Notes: generated from the sequence alone by a model not told the origin. DNA of 64,000 bases from an uncultured Halomonas sp. (GCF_947493865.1 NZ_CANLTC010000001.1:1-64000); one strand, 5' to 3'. Positions 53,828-62,569 are shown, numbered from the stretch's first letter. Translations and numbers: made by a program.

Positions 53828-54676
53828 TCAACTACCTGTCTCTCTTGTATACATTTTCTCTATGCCAAAAGCACTGAAAACGCCATAGATAAAGACTATC
53901 ACCAGCAGAACAAAAGAGATAAACGCTAGAGGTTTATCAATGAAGCTCTTTTGATCAATAACAACACCGGTAACTTTTAGAGCATAATTAGTTATGCCGC
54001 TAACCGTATGGAGGATTAAATAGAACCATACCCAGAGAGTCACGCTAAAACTAGTTATAAAACATGACATCATTTGAAGCAGCAAGACTTCCTTAATAAA
54101 TGGTTTGGCATGAAACCAAGAGCCAAATTGTATCCCCAAATATTTATGAGCCGCTGCCAAAACACCAAAAATAGATGCAATCAATATATCAATTATTAGT
54201 ATGACAAATACTATGATGATACCTTTGCCTATTGATTTTCGTAATAAAGCACGAGTTGCTGAAAAACTTAAATAGTCCCAAACAAAATTAGTAAATAAAA
54301 CTGAGAATGGAAAAACTAACGGGTACCAAATACCAGACCAAGTAATACCATAATCAGCAACACTACTCGAATAAATCCATAATAAAGTAAATGGAACACC
54401 CACAAGGATGAAACCTGATACAGATGTATGAATAGCAGAAACAACTAACGCACGTTTTGAAAAATATCTTTCCCCGAAAGCTTTGTCTAGTATCTGATTT
54501 ATCTGATCTTCCCAGGAAACCGGTTTAAATTCTTTGAGAGCAAGAAAGATCAACCCTATATGAGTCTCTACCTTTAAGTAGAGCGATTTAACCCTATTTC
54601 CGAACAGATAGCATGCCAAGCCAATAATAACCGTTGACAGAGCGATCAATGTGTTTAAGTTGTTCAAGATATCCAT
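53828..54676 (-). CDS. Unrecognised multi-pass membrane protein (cassette gene)
   Basis: A 282-residue protein in low-GC DNA. Seven or so hydrophobic segments are evident, including LIALSTVIIGLACYLFGN, SVSGFILVGVPFTLLWIYSS, IVFVILIIDILIASIFGVLA and FISFVLLVIVFIYGVFSAFG. No family is recognised. The ATG at 54676 lies only 15 bases after the outer edge of the attC-like site, as expected for the first gene of an integron cassette. Its own downstream attC is not found; the IS630 element begins 67 bases past its stop and may have removed it. Base composition differs clearly from the rest of the window. Confidence 0.75.
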   Translation of the reverse strand: MDILNNLNTLIALSTVIIGLACYLFGNRVKSLYLKVETHIGLIFLALKEFKPVSWEDQINQILDKAFGERYFSKRALVVSAIHTSVSGFILVGVPFTLLWIYSSSVADYGITWSGIWYPLVFPFSVLFTNFVWDYLSFSATRALLRKSIGKGIIIVFVILIIDILIASIFGVLAAAHKYLGIQFGSWFHAKPFIKEVLLLQMMSCFITSFSVTLWVWFYLILHTVSGITNYALKVTGVVIDQKSFIDKPLAFISFVLLVIVFIYGVFSAFGIEKMYTRETGS

Positions 54677-54690
54677 ATTTGTCTTTTATG

Positions 54691-54760
54691 CTAACGCCGC
54701 GCTCACCAACAATTTTGGAGCGCAGCGTAAAAATTGTCCGTGTGCTGCGCCTTGTTAGCT
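54691..54760 (-). other. attC-like integron recombination site
   Basis: Read on the minus strand this 70-bp site starts GCTAAC and ends GTTAGC, a perfect outer pair of six. A symmetric three-base unpaired spacer follows on each side, then GCGC pairs with GCGC, and an inner perfect stem ACAATTTT with AAAATTGT closes a 13-base loop. This ordered architecture (outer box pair, spacer, inner box pair, central stem) is that of attC sites. The TAA stop of the HEPN-like gene lies inside the outer box, which is typical of cassette genes. The core differs slightly from the consensus RYYYAAC, so it is a divergent site. Confidence 0.7.
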
Positions 54761-55261
54761 GCTAGTTGCATAGATATCAGTCATCTTAGCTTTGATTTTG
54801 TCGAATTCTGAACCATCGATATTAAATGAATATCCACCTGTCCTTTCGTCAGCCGGATATCGCAAATGCTGGTCCATAAATCTTGGCTTAAACTTTGAGA
54901 CATGTGCTACATACAGATCATCTTCGTCCGGATTCAATTCGGAAGTACAATAATCTGAAAAGTCGAAAGGGTGATCAAGCTTATAGCTGGGATCGGGATA
55001 AAGTCTGGCATATTTATCTTCAAGCTCCTTTAAATCATGAATGTGAGGAACTGATCCAGTTTTATTTTTTACCATTTGCTTGTAGAAGAGCTCGACAGCA
55101 TGAAATAGCTGATAAGCTATAGCATTCTGATAATCAGCATCATTTCCCAGCTCAGTTTCAGCCTCGGCTGCCACCTTTCCTATTTCCAAATATGCAATAG
55201 CCATTGATATAAATTGGTAGTTATTCGTACCATCAGTCTCTCGTTTACTTTTCGGTGCCAT
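54755..55261 (-). CDS. HEPN-like protein (cassette gene)
   Basis: A 168-residue protein. The central part (AIAYQLFHAVELFYKQMVKN and VPHIHDLKELEDKY) resembles the HEPN fold, including the HDL motif typical of HEPN domains. The catalytic RNase pattern (R followed by four to six residues and H) is not seen, so an RNase role is not supported. It starts inside the end of the upstream DUF1566 gene (17-base overlap) and ends within the attC-like site. The tight coupling suggests that the two proteins work together. Low GC content like its neighbours. Confidence 0.7.
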   Translation of the reverse strand: MAPKSKRETDGTNNYQFISMAIAYLEIGKVAAEAETELGNDADYQNAIAYQLFHAVELFYKQMVKNKTGSVPHIHDLKELEDKYARLYPDPSYKLDHPFDFSDYCTSELNPDEDDLYVAHVSKFKPRFMDQHLRYPADERTGGYSFNIDGSEFDKIKAKMTDIYATSS

Positions 55262-56714
55262 TCTCAAACACACTCTTCATGGTATTCCAATCTATTTCGC
55301 CACCATAATCTTTTACAGCTCTTATAAGCATCATTCGACAACTTTCCATGTGGAGTTTTAATGGCGGTATGGATATATAGACTCCTGCCTTAGCAAGCTC
55401 GCAAATTTTAATGACCTGCTTTTCAGAGAGAATTAAGCCCCAACAACCACCTAGGTTTAGAGAAGTTAAATTGGGCAGATCAAATATCTCATCAGGAAGT
55501 TTGGTCAAGTCAACCTGCCAATCCAATGTAATATCTTCTAGACTTTTCATTTTTTTAACATCAGAAGAAACATGTGTAATTGACCACTTTTCGACGTCCT
55601 TGACCCCAGTGTTTTTATTCCAGACACGCAGTTTTTTAATTTGAGACAAATTGTAGAGTGGGCAAGGAATCTCATGAAACGACTCATCGACCGTTAGCCA
55701 TATTTCTTTCAATTTCTCTAAGTATGTCATGGCAGCACAGGCAGCCATGTAATTCTCATTTTTAAAGTGTTCGCCACGTAACATTAAACACTCGAGATTT
55801 TTCCAGCCTCTAGAAGACCCTGGTAGCTGACCTTGCTCTACCAAAGTCATATTCATTTCAGTCCATTGAAGCAAAGTGCCGGCCCATGCAGTTTGAAAAT
55901 TTCTCTGTAACTTTCGTTCTCCTCGGACTGCAATGAACTTGCCGGTGTAATTACCTCCATCGTCGATTCGTTCGTCACTTCGGTTATACCGAGTTCCTGT
56001 TCTAACCGTAGATTCTTTCTTGAATACGTAATATCCCTTAAGGCTATCAGCGGACGGATGAATCTTTGGTGTTTGCTCGACCGGCAGGGGCATTGCTGTA
56101 GGCAAGGAATCTGCTAATGGATGCGTCCCCACCTCGAACAGCTCTTTGTCAGCCGAGAACATCGCACGAATTTCTTGAATTGTAGGAATACGCCAATCTG
56201 TATACCCTGCGTAACATAAATCATTCAGGACTTCAGCATAGTCATTTCGGGTCGATTGGAGATAGCTAAATGTGGCCCATTGGAGTCCTGTACCAAGGTG
56301 CAGCCAAGACAAAACACCATCTGTAGCAAGAATTCTTCCAGAATGATGGTGATTTCTAACGCTTTCGTACTGGCCTAGGAGTTTTTTGATTTTTGCTAGA
56401 CGCTCTTCGCTACAGGACCGACTATAAAATATGCCGTTATCCAGAGGAGGCATCTGGGTAAATACACAACGTCTATCCCCCTGAGAGGGGTAATAATCCC
56501 AAACATACCAATCTTGAATTTCATCAGCATCATTATAACTACGTTCACTATCTAACTGCTGTTCGATTTCGAAGCACAAGTCACCAACCGTTTGTACCAC
56601 ACCATTCCTTTTACAGACATCAGAAGGGCGAACCCAAAACATGTGATTAACTGGTGTTTTAATCGCAAACTTTGATCCCTTCAGCCACTCAATCATTTGG
56701 CTAGATTTTTTCAT
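55245..56714 (-). CDS. DUF1566 and leucine-rich-repeat protein (cassette gene)
   Basis: A 489-residue protein with no signal peptide. The first half carries a DUF1566-like segment (LCYAGYTDWRIPTIQEIRAM, about residues 167-186, and the closing GKFIAVRG near 260). The second half shows leucine-rich-repeat-like stretches (MKSLEDITLDWQVDLTKLPD, then EIFDLPNLTSLNLGGC). Combining these domains in one cytoplasmic protein is unusual. The gene begins 32 bases after a weak attC-like site and overlaps the HEPN-like gene. The low-GC base composition sets it apart. Function unknown; a sensor or decoy in a defence-type module is one possibility. Confidence 0.75.
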   Translation of the reverse strand: MKKSSQMIEWLKGSKFAIKTPVNHMFWVRPSDVCKRNGVVQTVGDLCFEIEQQLDSERSYNDADEIQDWYVWDYYPSQGDRRCVFTQMPPLDNGIFYSRSCSEERLAKIKKLLGQYESVRNHHHSGRILATDGVLSWLHLGTGLQWATFSYLQSTRNDYAEVLNDLCYAGYTDWRIPTIQEIRAMFSADKELFEVGTHPLADSLPTAMPLPVEQTPKIHPSADSLKGYYVFKKESTVRTGTRYNRSDERIDDGGNYTGKFIAVRGERKLQRNFQTAWAGTLLQWTEMNMTLVEQGQLPGSSRGWKNLECLMLRGEHFKNENYMAACAAMTYLEKLKEIWLTVDESFHEIPCPLYNLSQIKKLRVWNKNTGVKDVEKWSITHVSSDVKKMKSLEDITLDWQVDLTKLPDEIFDLPNLTSLNLGGCWGLILSEKQVIKICELAKAGVYISIPPLKLHMESCRMMLIRAVKDYGGEIDWNTMKSVFENGTEK

Positions 56715-56745
56715 GTGGAGATTAAATCCTTATGCCGCCGGGGCA

Positions 56746-56812
56746 GCTAACAGGTATTACACGAAACGCTCTGATATTGAATGAACGCGCTAGTGTGTTC
56801 AACAATGTTATC
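56746..56812 (-). other. Weak attC-like site upstream of the DUF1566 gene
   Basis: On the minus strand the site begins GATAAC and ends GTTAGC, an outer pair matching at five of six positions. Inner ACAC/GTGT and CGC/GCG pairs allow a partial hairpin, but the structure is much less regular than the site at 54691. It lies 32 bases before the DUF1566 gene and 62 bases after the 66-residue frame, which is where a cassette junction should be. The 528 bases from 56715 to 57242 hold this site, that frame and a 10-bp inverted repeat, with nothing else clear. Confidence 0.35.
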
Positions 56813-56873
56813 TAGCACGTCTTTCTTCGCCTAACCCATTGATATCACAAAGTATTGAGAATAGCTCGGCAGC

Positions 56874-57074
56874 CTATGCAGAATTCGCGCGCTTGCGCGT
56901 TTTGCCAGGAGCAATAATGCTGTATGTATATATAGCAAGAGACACCATATAGATACGCACAGCAGACCGCCGAAGCTGATGGGGCGTGTAAAGGCCACCA
57001 TGCGAGTTAAGCGCTATAGTCAACGTATCGAGAAGTCCTACTGCTACTGGATACGTTTCTTCATCCGATTTCAT
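56874..57074 (-). CDS. Possible 66-residue cassette protein
   Basis: A short frame from an ATG at 57074, with a longer GTG version to 57125. It encodes a mixed polar and hydrophobic sequence (VAVGLLDTLTIALNSHGG, then IYMVSLAIYTYSIIAPG). No family is recognised and no good ribosome site is seen. The ATG lies at one arm of an inverted repeat. Considered only because a cassette gene would be expected at this place. Confidence 0.25.
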   Translation of the reverse strand: MKSDEETYPVAVGLLDTLTIALNSHGGLYTPHQLRRSAVRIYMVSLAIYTYSIIAPGKTRKRANSA

Positions 57075-57129
57075 AGCGTGCCCAGTCCCCTCGGGTAACG
57101 AAATCGGGATGTCGATGCCGGGCACGCTA
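57074..57129. repeat. 10-bp inverted repeat
   Basis: TAGCGTGCCC at 57074-57083 and GGGCACGCTA at 57120-57129 are perfect complements, 36 bases apart. They lie at the edge of the AT-rich region just past the eutC stop, so they may mark an insertion boundary or a remnant recombination site. Confidence 0.5.
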
Positions 57130-57242
57130 CCGCCCCTATCTGCCCGTGCATGATAGTGATTCCTACCGCTTCAGAGTCCAAGCTGCTCTATTGTATGAAG
57201 ATGCGCTTGCCGCGTAATGTAGCAAGCCGCTATTTTCCGCTT

Positions 57243-58259
57243 TTATGAATTTGCACCTTGTTCACCCATCAAACGCCCCAGCGCAAAGTTGGCGATCGCC
57301 GTGTCCTGTACGCCGGTGCCGGTCAGGTCGCACACCGTGATGCTGACATCCGAAAGGCGCAGGTGCTGCCCTTCAGCAATTACCTTTCCCAATTCGTAAA
57401 CCTTGAATGGCGGCTTGCCATCGGCGCCGAAGTCCGCCGGGCCGCTCAATGCTCTCGAATCCGAACGCGCGCGCCGGGAAAAGGCCTTGAGTTCGCCGTT
57501 GGTTTCGCTTTGGGCACGGGTATCGCAGACGAAGGCATCGGCGCGGGTCATCAGCGATTCATCCAATTCGCGCTTCTCGGGGCTGTCCGAGCCCATGGCG
57601 GTAACGTGGGCGCCTTCCGGCACATCCTGGGCGGTGAGGATCGGGGTTCGTGAGGGAGTGGTGGTGACGATGATATCCGCCTGGGCACAAGCGGCCTTGA
57701 CGCTGTCGTGCACGTTGACCGTGAGACCTAGGGTACGCATACGCTCGGCGTAGGATTCGGCGGAGTCGCGCTTGCGCGCCCAGACATCGACGCAGTCGAT
57801 ATCGCGCACCAGTTGCAGCGCTTTCACCTGCAATTCCGCCTGTTCGCCAGCCCCCAGCACGGCCACGCGGCGGCTGTTCTCCCGTGACAGATGCCTGGCC
57901 GCAATCGCCCCGGCCAGGGCGGTGCGTATCGCAGTGAGATAGCCCTCGTCGAAGAGCACCGCATCCACCAGCCCGGTCTTGGCGGAGAACACCATCATCA
58001 GGCCATTCAAACTCGGCAAGCCGAGCTTGGGATTGTCGAAGAAACCGGGGCTGACCTTGATGGCGAAGCGCTCGAAGCCGCGAATGTGGGCGGTCTTCAC
58101 ATCCACCTCGCCATTGGATTCCTCGATGGCCATCGAGAGGATGGGCGGCTGGATCACTTCGCCACGGCCCAGCGCTCGAAACCCCTCCTCTATTGCCTCA
58201 AGCGCTGCATGGTCGAGTTGCACCGCGCCACTGATAACGTCGCGATTGAAAAGCTGCAT
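57243..58259 (-). CDS. eutC: Ornithine cyclodeaminase-like protein, EutC (ectoine utilisation)
   Basis: A 338-residue protein of the ornithine cyclodeaminase/mu-crystallin family. The Rossmann NAD-binding motif is VAVLGAGEQAELQVKALQLV (about residues 135-154), followed by ADIIVTTTPSRTPIL. The N-terminal VDVKTAHIRGFERFAIKVSP segment is typical of the EutC subgroup. In ectoine-degrading bacteria EutB and EutC act on the hydroxyectoine-derived intermediate. EutB is encoded nearby at 59949 with the antiporter gene between them. A GGGAG site precedes the ATG. Assignment to eutC rests on resemblance and on the doeC/doeD context. Confidence 0.75.
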   Translation of the reverse strand: MQLFNRDVISGAVQLDHAALEAIEEGFRALGRGEVIQPPILSMAIEESNGEVDVKTAHIRGFERFAIKVSPGFFDNPKLGLPSLNGLMMVFSAKTGLVDAVLFDEGYLTAIRTALAGAIAARHLSRENSRRVAVLGAGEQAELQVKALQLVRDIDCVDVWARKRDSAESYAERMRTLGLTVNVHDSVKAACAQADIIVTTTPSRTPILTAQDVPEGAHVTAMGSDSPEKRELDESLMTRADAFVCDTRAQSETNGELKAFSRRARSDSRALSGPADFGADGKPPFKVYELGKVIAEGQHLRLSDVSITVCDLTGTGVQDTAIANFALGRLMGEQGANS

Positions 58260-58303
58260 GAAGAAGACTCCCGGTCATGTCGATGTCTCTCCATTGTCGC
58301 CAA

Positions 58304-59776
58304 TCAACCGCTGATCGCAAAACTCCCCGCATTCAGCCATAGGTGGGTCAGAATGCTGGCAACGTAGCCAAGGAAGATGGCCGGCGCCCATTTCAGGTGA
58401 CCCATGAAGGTGTAGGAGCCACGCGCATGCCCCATCAACGCCACGCCAGCGGCGGAACCGATGGAGAGTAGGCTGCCGCCAACACCCGCGGTCAGGGTGA
58501 TCAACAACCAATGACCATGAGACATGTCCGGCTGCATGGTGAGTACGGCGAACATCACCGGGATGTTATCGACCACCGCCGAGACCACGCCGAGGATGAT
58601 ATTGGCCCAGGTGGCATCCCATTGGACGTAGAGCAGCTCCGAGAGCATCGATAGATAGCCGAGAAACCCTAGCCCACCCACGCACATGACCACGCCGTAG
58701 AAAAACAGCAGGGTATCCCACTCCGCATGGGCGACGCGGTTGAACACATCGAACGGCACGACGCTACCCAGGCGCTGGAGCTTGCGCTGATCGCCCCGCC
58801 GCGAATAACGCTCCCGCTTGCGCTCCAGGGAGCGCGGCAGGCTCTGACGCAGGTAGTAACCGAAGAACTGCAGATAACCAAGCCCGGTCATCATGCCCAA
58901 CACCGGCGGTAGCCCCAGAAGCGTATGACAGGCCACCGCCGAGGCGATGGTCAGCAAGAACAGCGCGATGATGCGTTTCCAGCCACGCTTGAGATCGACA
59001 ACGTCATCCTGCGCTTGCGGACGACGCTTCTTGACGAAGAAGCTCATGATAACGGCCGGCACCAGGAAGTTGACCAGCGAGGGCACCAGCAGCTCGAAGA
59101 ATTCGTAGAACTCGATTAGACCGGCTTGCCACACCATCAGGGTGGTGATGTCGCCAAACGGGCTGAATGCGCCCCCGGCGTTGGCGGCAACCACGATGTT
59201 CACACAACAAAGATTGATGAAGGCCCGATCGCCTTCGGCGACCTTGATCACGACGGTACACATCAAGAGTGCCGTGGTCAGGTTGTCCGCTATCGGGGAA
59301 ATGACGAAGGCAAGAACGCCGGTCAACCAGAACAGGCTGCGATAGCTGAACCCCCGGTCTACCATCCAGGCGCGCAAGGCATCGAATGTGCGTCGCTCAT
59401 CCATGGCATTGATGTAGGTCATCGCCACCAGCAGGAACAGCATCAGCTCGGCGAATTCCAGAAAGGTCTCGCCGAACGCCTCTTCGGCGGCATGGGGCAT
59501 ACCCGCCTGAACGTATACCCAACCGATCAGCGCCCAGATGATACCTGCCGCCACCAGCACCGGTTTGGACTTGCGCATATGAAGCTTTTCTTCAAGCATC
59601 ACCAGCGCATAAGCCAGGACGAAAACCACCAGGGCGATCATGCCCACCGCTGAACTGGTCATATCCAGCTCACCGCTGACTGCCAGCGCAGCGGGAGAGA
59701 CGAGCCACAGGGTGAGTAACGACAACAACCAAGGAAGAGAACGAAAGCGGGGAGGCACAAGCAAACGACGAATCAT
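58304..59776 (-). CDS. nhaD: NhaD-type Na+/H+ antiporter
   Basis: A 490-residue antiporter of the NhaD/ArsB-like superfamily with eleven to thirteen membrane segments. The start MIRRLLVPPRFRSLPWLLSL at 59776 gives an N-terminal hydrophobic segment; a TTG start seven codons upstream lacks a ribosome site. Conserved features are FVISPIADNLTTALLMCTVV, ANAGGAFSPFGDITTLMVW and VDNIPVMFAVLTMQ. NhaD exports Na+ or Li+ in exchange for protons in halophiles. It lies between eutB and eutC on the same strand, and a terminator after eutB indicates a separate transcript. Confidence 0.9.
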   Translation of the reverse strand: MIRRLLVPPRFRSLPWLLSLLTLWLVSPAALAVSGELDMTSSAVGMIALVVFVLAYALVMLEEKLHMRKSKPVLVAAGIIWALIGWVYVQAGMPHAAEEAFGETFLEFAELMLFLLVAMTYINAMDERRTFDALRAWMVDRGFSYRSLFWLTGVLAFVISPIADNLTTALLMCTVVIKVAEGDRAFINLCCVNIVVAANAGGAFSPFGDITTLMVWQAGLIEFYEFFELLVPSLVNFLVPAVIMSFFVKKRRPQAQDDVVDLKRGWKRIIALFLLTIASAVACHTLLGLPPVLGMMTGLGYLQFFGYYLRQSLPRSLERKRERYSRRGDQRKLQRLGSVVPFDVFNRVAHAEWDTLLFFYGVVMCVGGLGFLGYLSMLSELLYVQWDATWANIILGVVSAVVDNIPVMFAVLTMQPDMSHGHWLLITLTAGVGGSLLSIGSAAGVALMGHARGSYTFMGHLKWAPAIFLGYVASILTHLWLNAGSFAISG

Positions 59777-59898
59777 GGGTACATTCTTCTTACGCAAGGA
59801 GGAAGGGAGCCACTATCTTGCCCAAGATACTAACAATCCGAAATGCTATGAAAGTTGATGATGATCACTCTTTTCCTACATTTGTTCATTTTCGTTCG

Positions 59899-59944
59899 AA
59901 AAAATTGACATGCCTCGGCGGAGTTTGCCTCCGCCGAGGGCATG
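59899..59944 (-). terminator. Rho-independent terminator of eutB
   Basis: On the minus strand, a GC-rich stem (CATGCCCTCGGCGGAG with CTCCGCCGAGGCATG, one bulge) with a small loop begins five bases after the eutB stop and is followed by a run of six T. This is a strong terminator and separates eutB from nhaD. Confidence 0.85.
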
Positions 59945-59948
59945 CAAA

Positions 59949-60953
59949 TCAAGCAGTTCCGGCCAAAGTGCGGGCGCGATCGAAGGTTTCCAGCGACACG
60001 CCGTTACCCGAAACGATCAATGCCACCTTCTGACCTTGCACATTCATGCCATGCTCCTCGATGGCGGCCAGGCCGATGGCGGCGGCGCCTTCCACCAGCA
60101 TTTTCTCGTGCTCCAGCATGCTGATCATGGCCCGGGCGATGGCCGGCTCGGATACCTGATAATGATTGTCCATCACCTCGGATACCAGATCGAAGGTATA
60201 GCGGTTGTTCAGTCCGATGCCGCCGTTGAGTGAATCCGCCAGACTATCGCTCTCCTCGACATCGACCGGCCGGCCGGCCTCCAGGCTTTCCCACATCGCC
60301 GCCCCCTGAGACAGGCTCACCCCGGTCACCCAGGTATCAGGGCGAATCGCCTTGAGAGCTGCCCCGATACCCCCCAGCAGGCCACCTCCCGAGAGTCCAA
60401 CGATCACCCGGTCGAGATAGGGCTGATCTTCCAACAGCTCCAGGCCGATGGTGCCCTGCCCGCTGGCAATCAACGGATCATCGAAAGGCGGAATCAGCGT
60501 CATGCCCTGCTCCTCGACCAGACGTGCGACTTCCTCGAAGGCCTCGTCCTGGCTCTGACCGACACGCTTCACCTTGGCTCCCAGCACCTCGATTGCCTTT
60601 ACCTTATTATCGGGCACACGCTCCGAGAGGCAGACCGTCGCCGGTACGCCAAGACGCGCCGCTGCAAATGCCACCGCCCGACCGTGATTGCCGGTAGACG
60701 CCGTGACGACCCCCCGGCCAAGTGAATCCTTGCCGTGCTTTTCGATCAGCGCAGCGATCATGTTGGTCGCCCCACGCAGCTTGAAGGCGCCGGTGGGTTG
60801 GCAGTTTTCCAGCTTGAGAAAGATCTCGGCATCAAAACGCCGAGACAGCGCCATGGAACGAAGCAGTGGTGTACGTACCACCTGCTCCGCGATCCGAGCA
60901 CGGGCCTGGTAGATCGACTCCAGGGTAACGGAATGATGACCGGGATCAGGCAC
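59949..60953 (-). CDS. eutB: Threonine dehydratase-like PLP enzyme, EutB (hydroxyectoine utilisation)
   Basis: A 334-residue fold-type II PLP enzyme. The Schiff-base lysine is Lys58 in TGAFKLRGATN, the phosphate loop is VIVGLSGGGLLGGIG (about 190-204), and the substrate loop TASTGNHGRAVAFAAARLG is typical. EutB is known to dehydrate the hydroxylated diaminobutyrate derivative in hydroxyectoine breakdown. The start is a GTG with AAGGAG seven bases upstream. It is followed by a strong terminator and preceded by another terminator, so it is its own transcript. Without the eut context it would be called threonine dehydratase, which remains possible. Confidence 0.78.
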   Translation of the reverse strand: MPDPGHHSVTLESIYQARARIAEQVVRTPLLRSMALSRRFDAEIFLKLENCQPTGAFKLRGATNMIAALIEKHGKDSLGRGVVTASTGNHGRAVAFAAARLGVPATVCLSERVPDNKVKAIEVLGAKVKRVGQSQDEAFEEVARLVEEQGMTLIPPFDDPLIASGQGTIGLELLEDQPYLDRVIVGLSGGGLLGGIGAALKAIRPDTWVTGVSLSQGAAMWESLEAGRPVDVEESDSLADSLNGGIGLNNRYTFDLVSEVMDNHYQVSEPAIARAMISMLEHEKMLVEGAAAIGLAAIEEHGMNVQGQKVALIVSGNGVSLETFDRARTLAGTA

Positions 60954-61034
60954 GGGGAACTCCTTATATATCTTATGTTATTGGCATAGTAGCGCCGCAA
61001 ACGAATTGTGTCTTTCTCTTGGATTCTCACAATG

Positions 61035-61083
61035 AAAAAAGCCAGGCCCTCTCGAAAATCTGGCTTTCGAGAGCCTGGCTTTT
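61035..61083 (-). terminator. Rho-independent terminator of the doeD-like gene
   Basis: On the minus strand, a long stem (AAAAGCCAGGCTCTCGAAA against TTTCGAGAGGGCCTGGC, with a two-base bulge) and a seven-base loop lies 21 bases past the aminotransferase stop and is followed by six T. Also usable from the other side because the flanks carry A and T runs. Confidence 0.85.
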
Positions 61084-61103
61084 GAATGCGGAAAAAACGT
61101 CGC

Positions 61104-62507
61104 TTATTTCAGATCACCGGAACGGGTCAGTTCATCGGTGACCTTGTCCACGGCGCGCTTGGCGCGAGCGATGATTTCATCGACCTCGGCACGATTGACC
61201 ACCAGCGGCGGCGCGAAGCCGAGGATGTCGCCATGCGGCATGGCCCGGGCGATGAGGTTTTCCTCCATCGCCGCGGCACTGATGCGCGGGCCGACCTTGA
61301 GCGCCGGCGCAAAATGCTCGCGGCGCCCTGGGTTCGGCGAAAACTCCAGTGCCGCCAGCAGCCCAACGCCGCGCACGTTGCCCACCAAGGGGTGCTCAGC
61401 GAAGGTTTTCAGCATCTGTTGCTGCAGATAGGCACCGGTCTCGGCAGCGTTCTGGGTCAAGCCTTCGCGTTCGATGATCGCGAGGTTAGCCAAGCCGGCA
61501 GCGACGCCCAGCGGATGACCGGAATAAGTCCAGCCATGGCCGATCGGGCCATATTCGCCAGTCCCTTGTTCGAGTACCTGCCACACCTTGTCGCCGACGA
61601 TCACGCCGGATAGCGGCTGATAGGCGCTGGTCAGGCCTTTGGCTACAGTAATGAGATCCGGCTTCATGCCGTAGAAATGCGAGCCGAAGTCGGTACCGAT
61701 GCGTCCGAAGCCGGTCACCACCTCGTCGGCGATCAGCAGCACGTCGTACTTGTCGAGCACCTGTTGAATCTCGTTCCAGTAACCTTCCGGCGGCGGGACG
61801 ATGCCCCCGGTGCCCAGCACCGGCTCGCCGATGAAGGCGGCCACGGTATCCGGGCCTTCGGCAAGGATCATTTCCTCGAGCTTGGCGGCGCAGTCCTTGG
61901 CGAACTCGCGCTCGCTCATGTTCGCCTGAGCATCGCTGCGCCGGTAATAGTAAGGCGCCTCGGTATGACGAATGGACTCGATGGGCAGATCGAAATGGTT
62001 GTGGAAGGTCGGCAAGCCGGTCAGCGATCCGGAAGCGATGCCGGAACCATGATAACCACGGCTACGCGAGATGACCTTCTTCTTCTGCGAACGGCCCAGC
62101 ACGTTGTTGTAGTAACGCACGATCTTGAGCTGGGTCTCGTTGGCATCACTACCAGACATGCCGTAGTAGACCTTGGACATGTTCATGCCGGCGAGCTTGA
62201 TGATCTTCTCGGAAAGCTCGATCAGCGGCTCGCTGGAGTGGCCTACATAGGTGTGGTAGTAGGACAGTTCAAGCGCCTGCTGGTAGATCGCCTCGGCCAT
62301 TTCGGTACGGCCGTAGCCGATGTTCACGCAATACAGGCCGGCGAAGCCGTCGATCATCTCGCGGCCATCCTTGTCGACGATATTGATGCCCTTGCCGCCG
62401 GTGATCACCCGGCCCGGCGCATCGCCATGGGCAAAGTCGCGCAGATGGGTGGACGCATGAAACGTCACCTTGCGATCACGATCGATCAACTCCTGATGGG
62501 TACTCAT
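61104..62507 (-). CDS. doeD: Class III aminotransferase, DoeD-like (diaminobutyrate transaminase)
   Basis: A 467-residue PLP aminotransferase of class III. The PLP lysine is Lys290 in ITVAKGLTSAYQPL, preceded by LLIADEVVTGFGR and the substrate-binding GSGSDANE-type segment MSGSDANETQLKIVRYY. In Halomonas elongata DoeD converts diaminobutyrate to aspartate semialdehyde, and doeC and doeD are adjacent. That order is seen here with the aldehyde dehydrogenase upstream. SpuC-type putrescine aminotransferases are the nearest alternative. The ATG at 62507 has CAGGAG eight bases upstream; a TTG one codon earlier is less likely. Confidence 0.78.
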   Translation of the reverse strand: MSTHQELIDRDRKVTFHASTHLRDFAHGDAPGRVITGGKGINIVDKDGREMIDGFAGLYCVNIGYGRTEMAEAIYQQALELSYYHTYVGHSSEPLIELSEKIIKLAGMNMSKVYYGMSGSDANETQLKIVRYYNNVLGRSQKKKVISRSRGYHGSGIASGSLTGLPTFHNHFDLPIESIRHTEAPYYYRRSDAQANMSEREFAKDCAAKLEEMILAEGPDTVAAFIGEPVLGTGGIVPPPEGYWNEIQQVLDKYDVLLIADEVVTGFGRIGTDFGSHFYGMKPDLITVAKGLTSAYQPLSGVIVGDKVWQVLEQGTGEYGPIGHGWTYSGHPLGVAAGLANLAIIEREGLTQNAAETGAYLQQQMLKTFAEHPLVGNVRGVGLLAALEFSPNPGRREHFAPALKVGPRISAAAMEENLIARAMPHGDILGFAPPLVVNRAEVDEIIARAKRAVDKVTDELTRSGDLK

Positions 62508-62569
62508 CAACTTCTCCTGAATAAGCTTTTTTAAGAAAATTATTGGTCATTAAATGCGGTGTTGCCCCA

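Noticed and set aside
54755..55261. HEPN RNase toxin of a toxin-antitoxin pair
   Set aside because: The catalytic Arg-x4-6-His pattern is absent and no nucleotidyltransferase or small antitoxin partner is adjacent.
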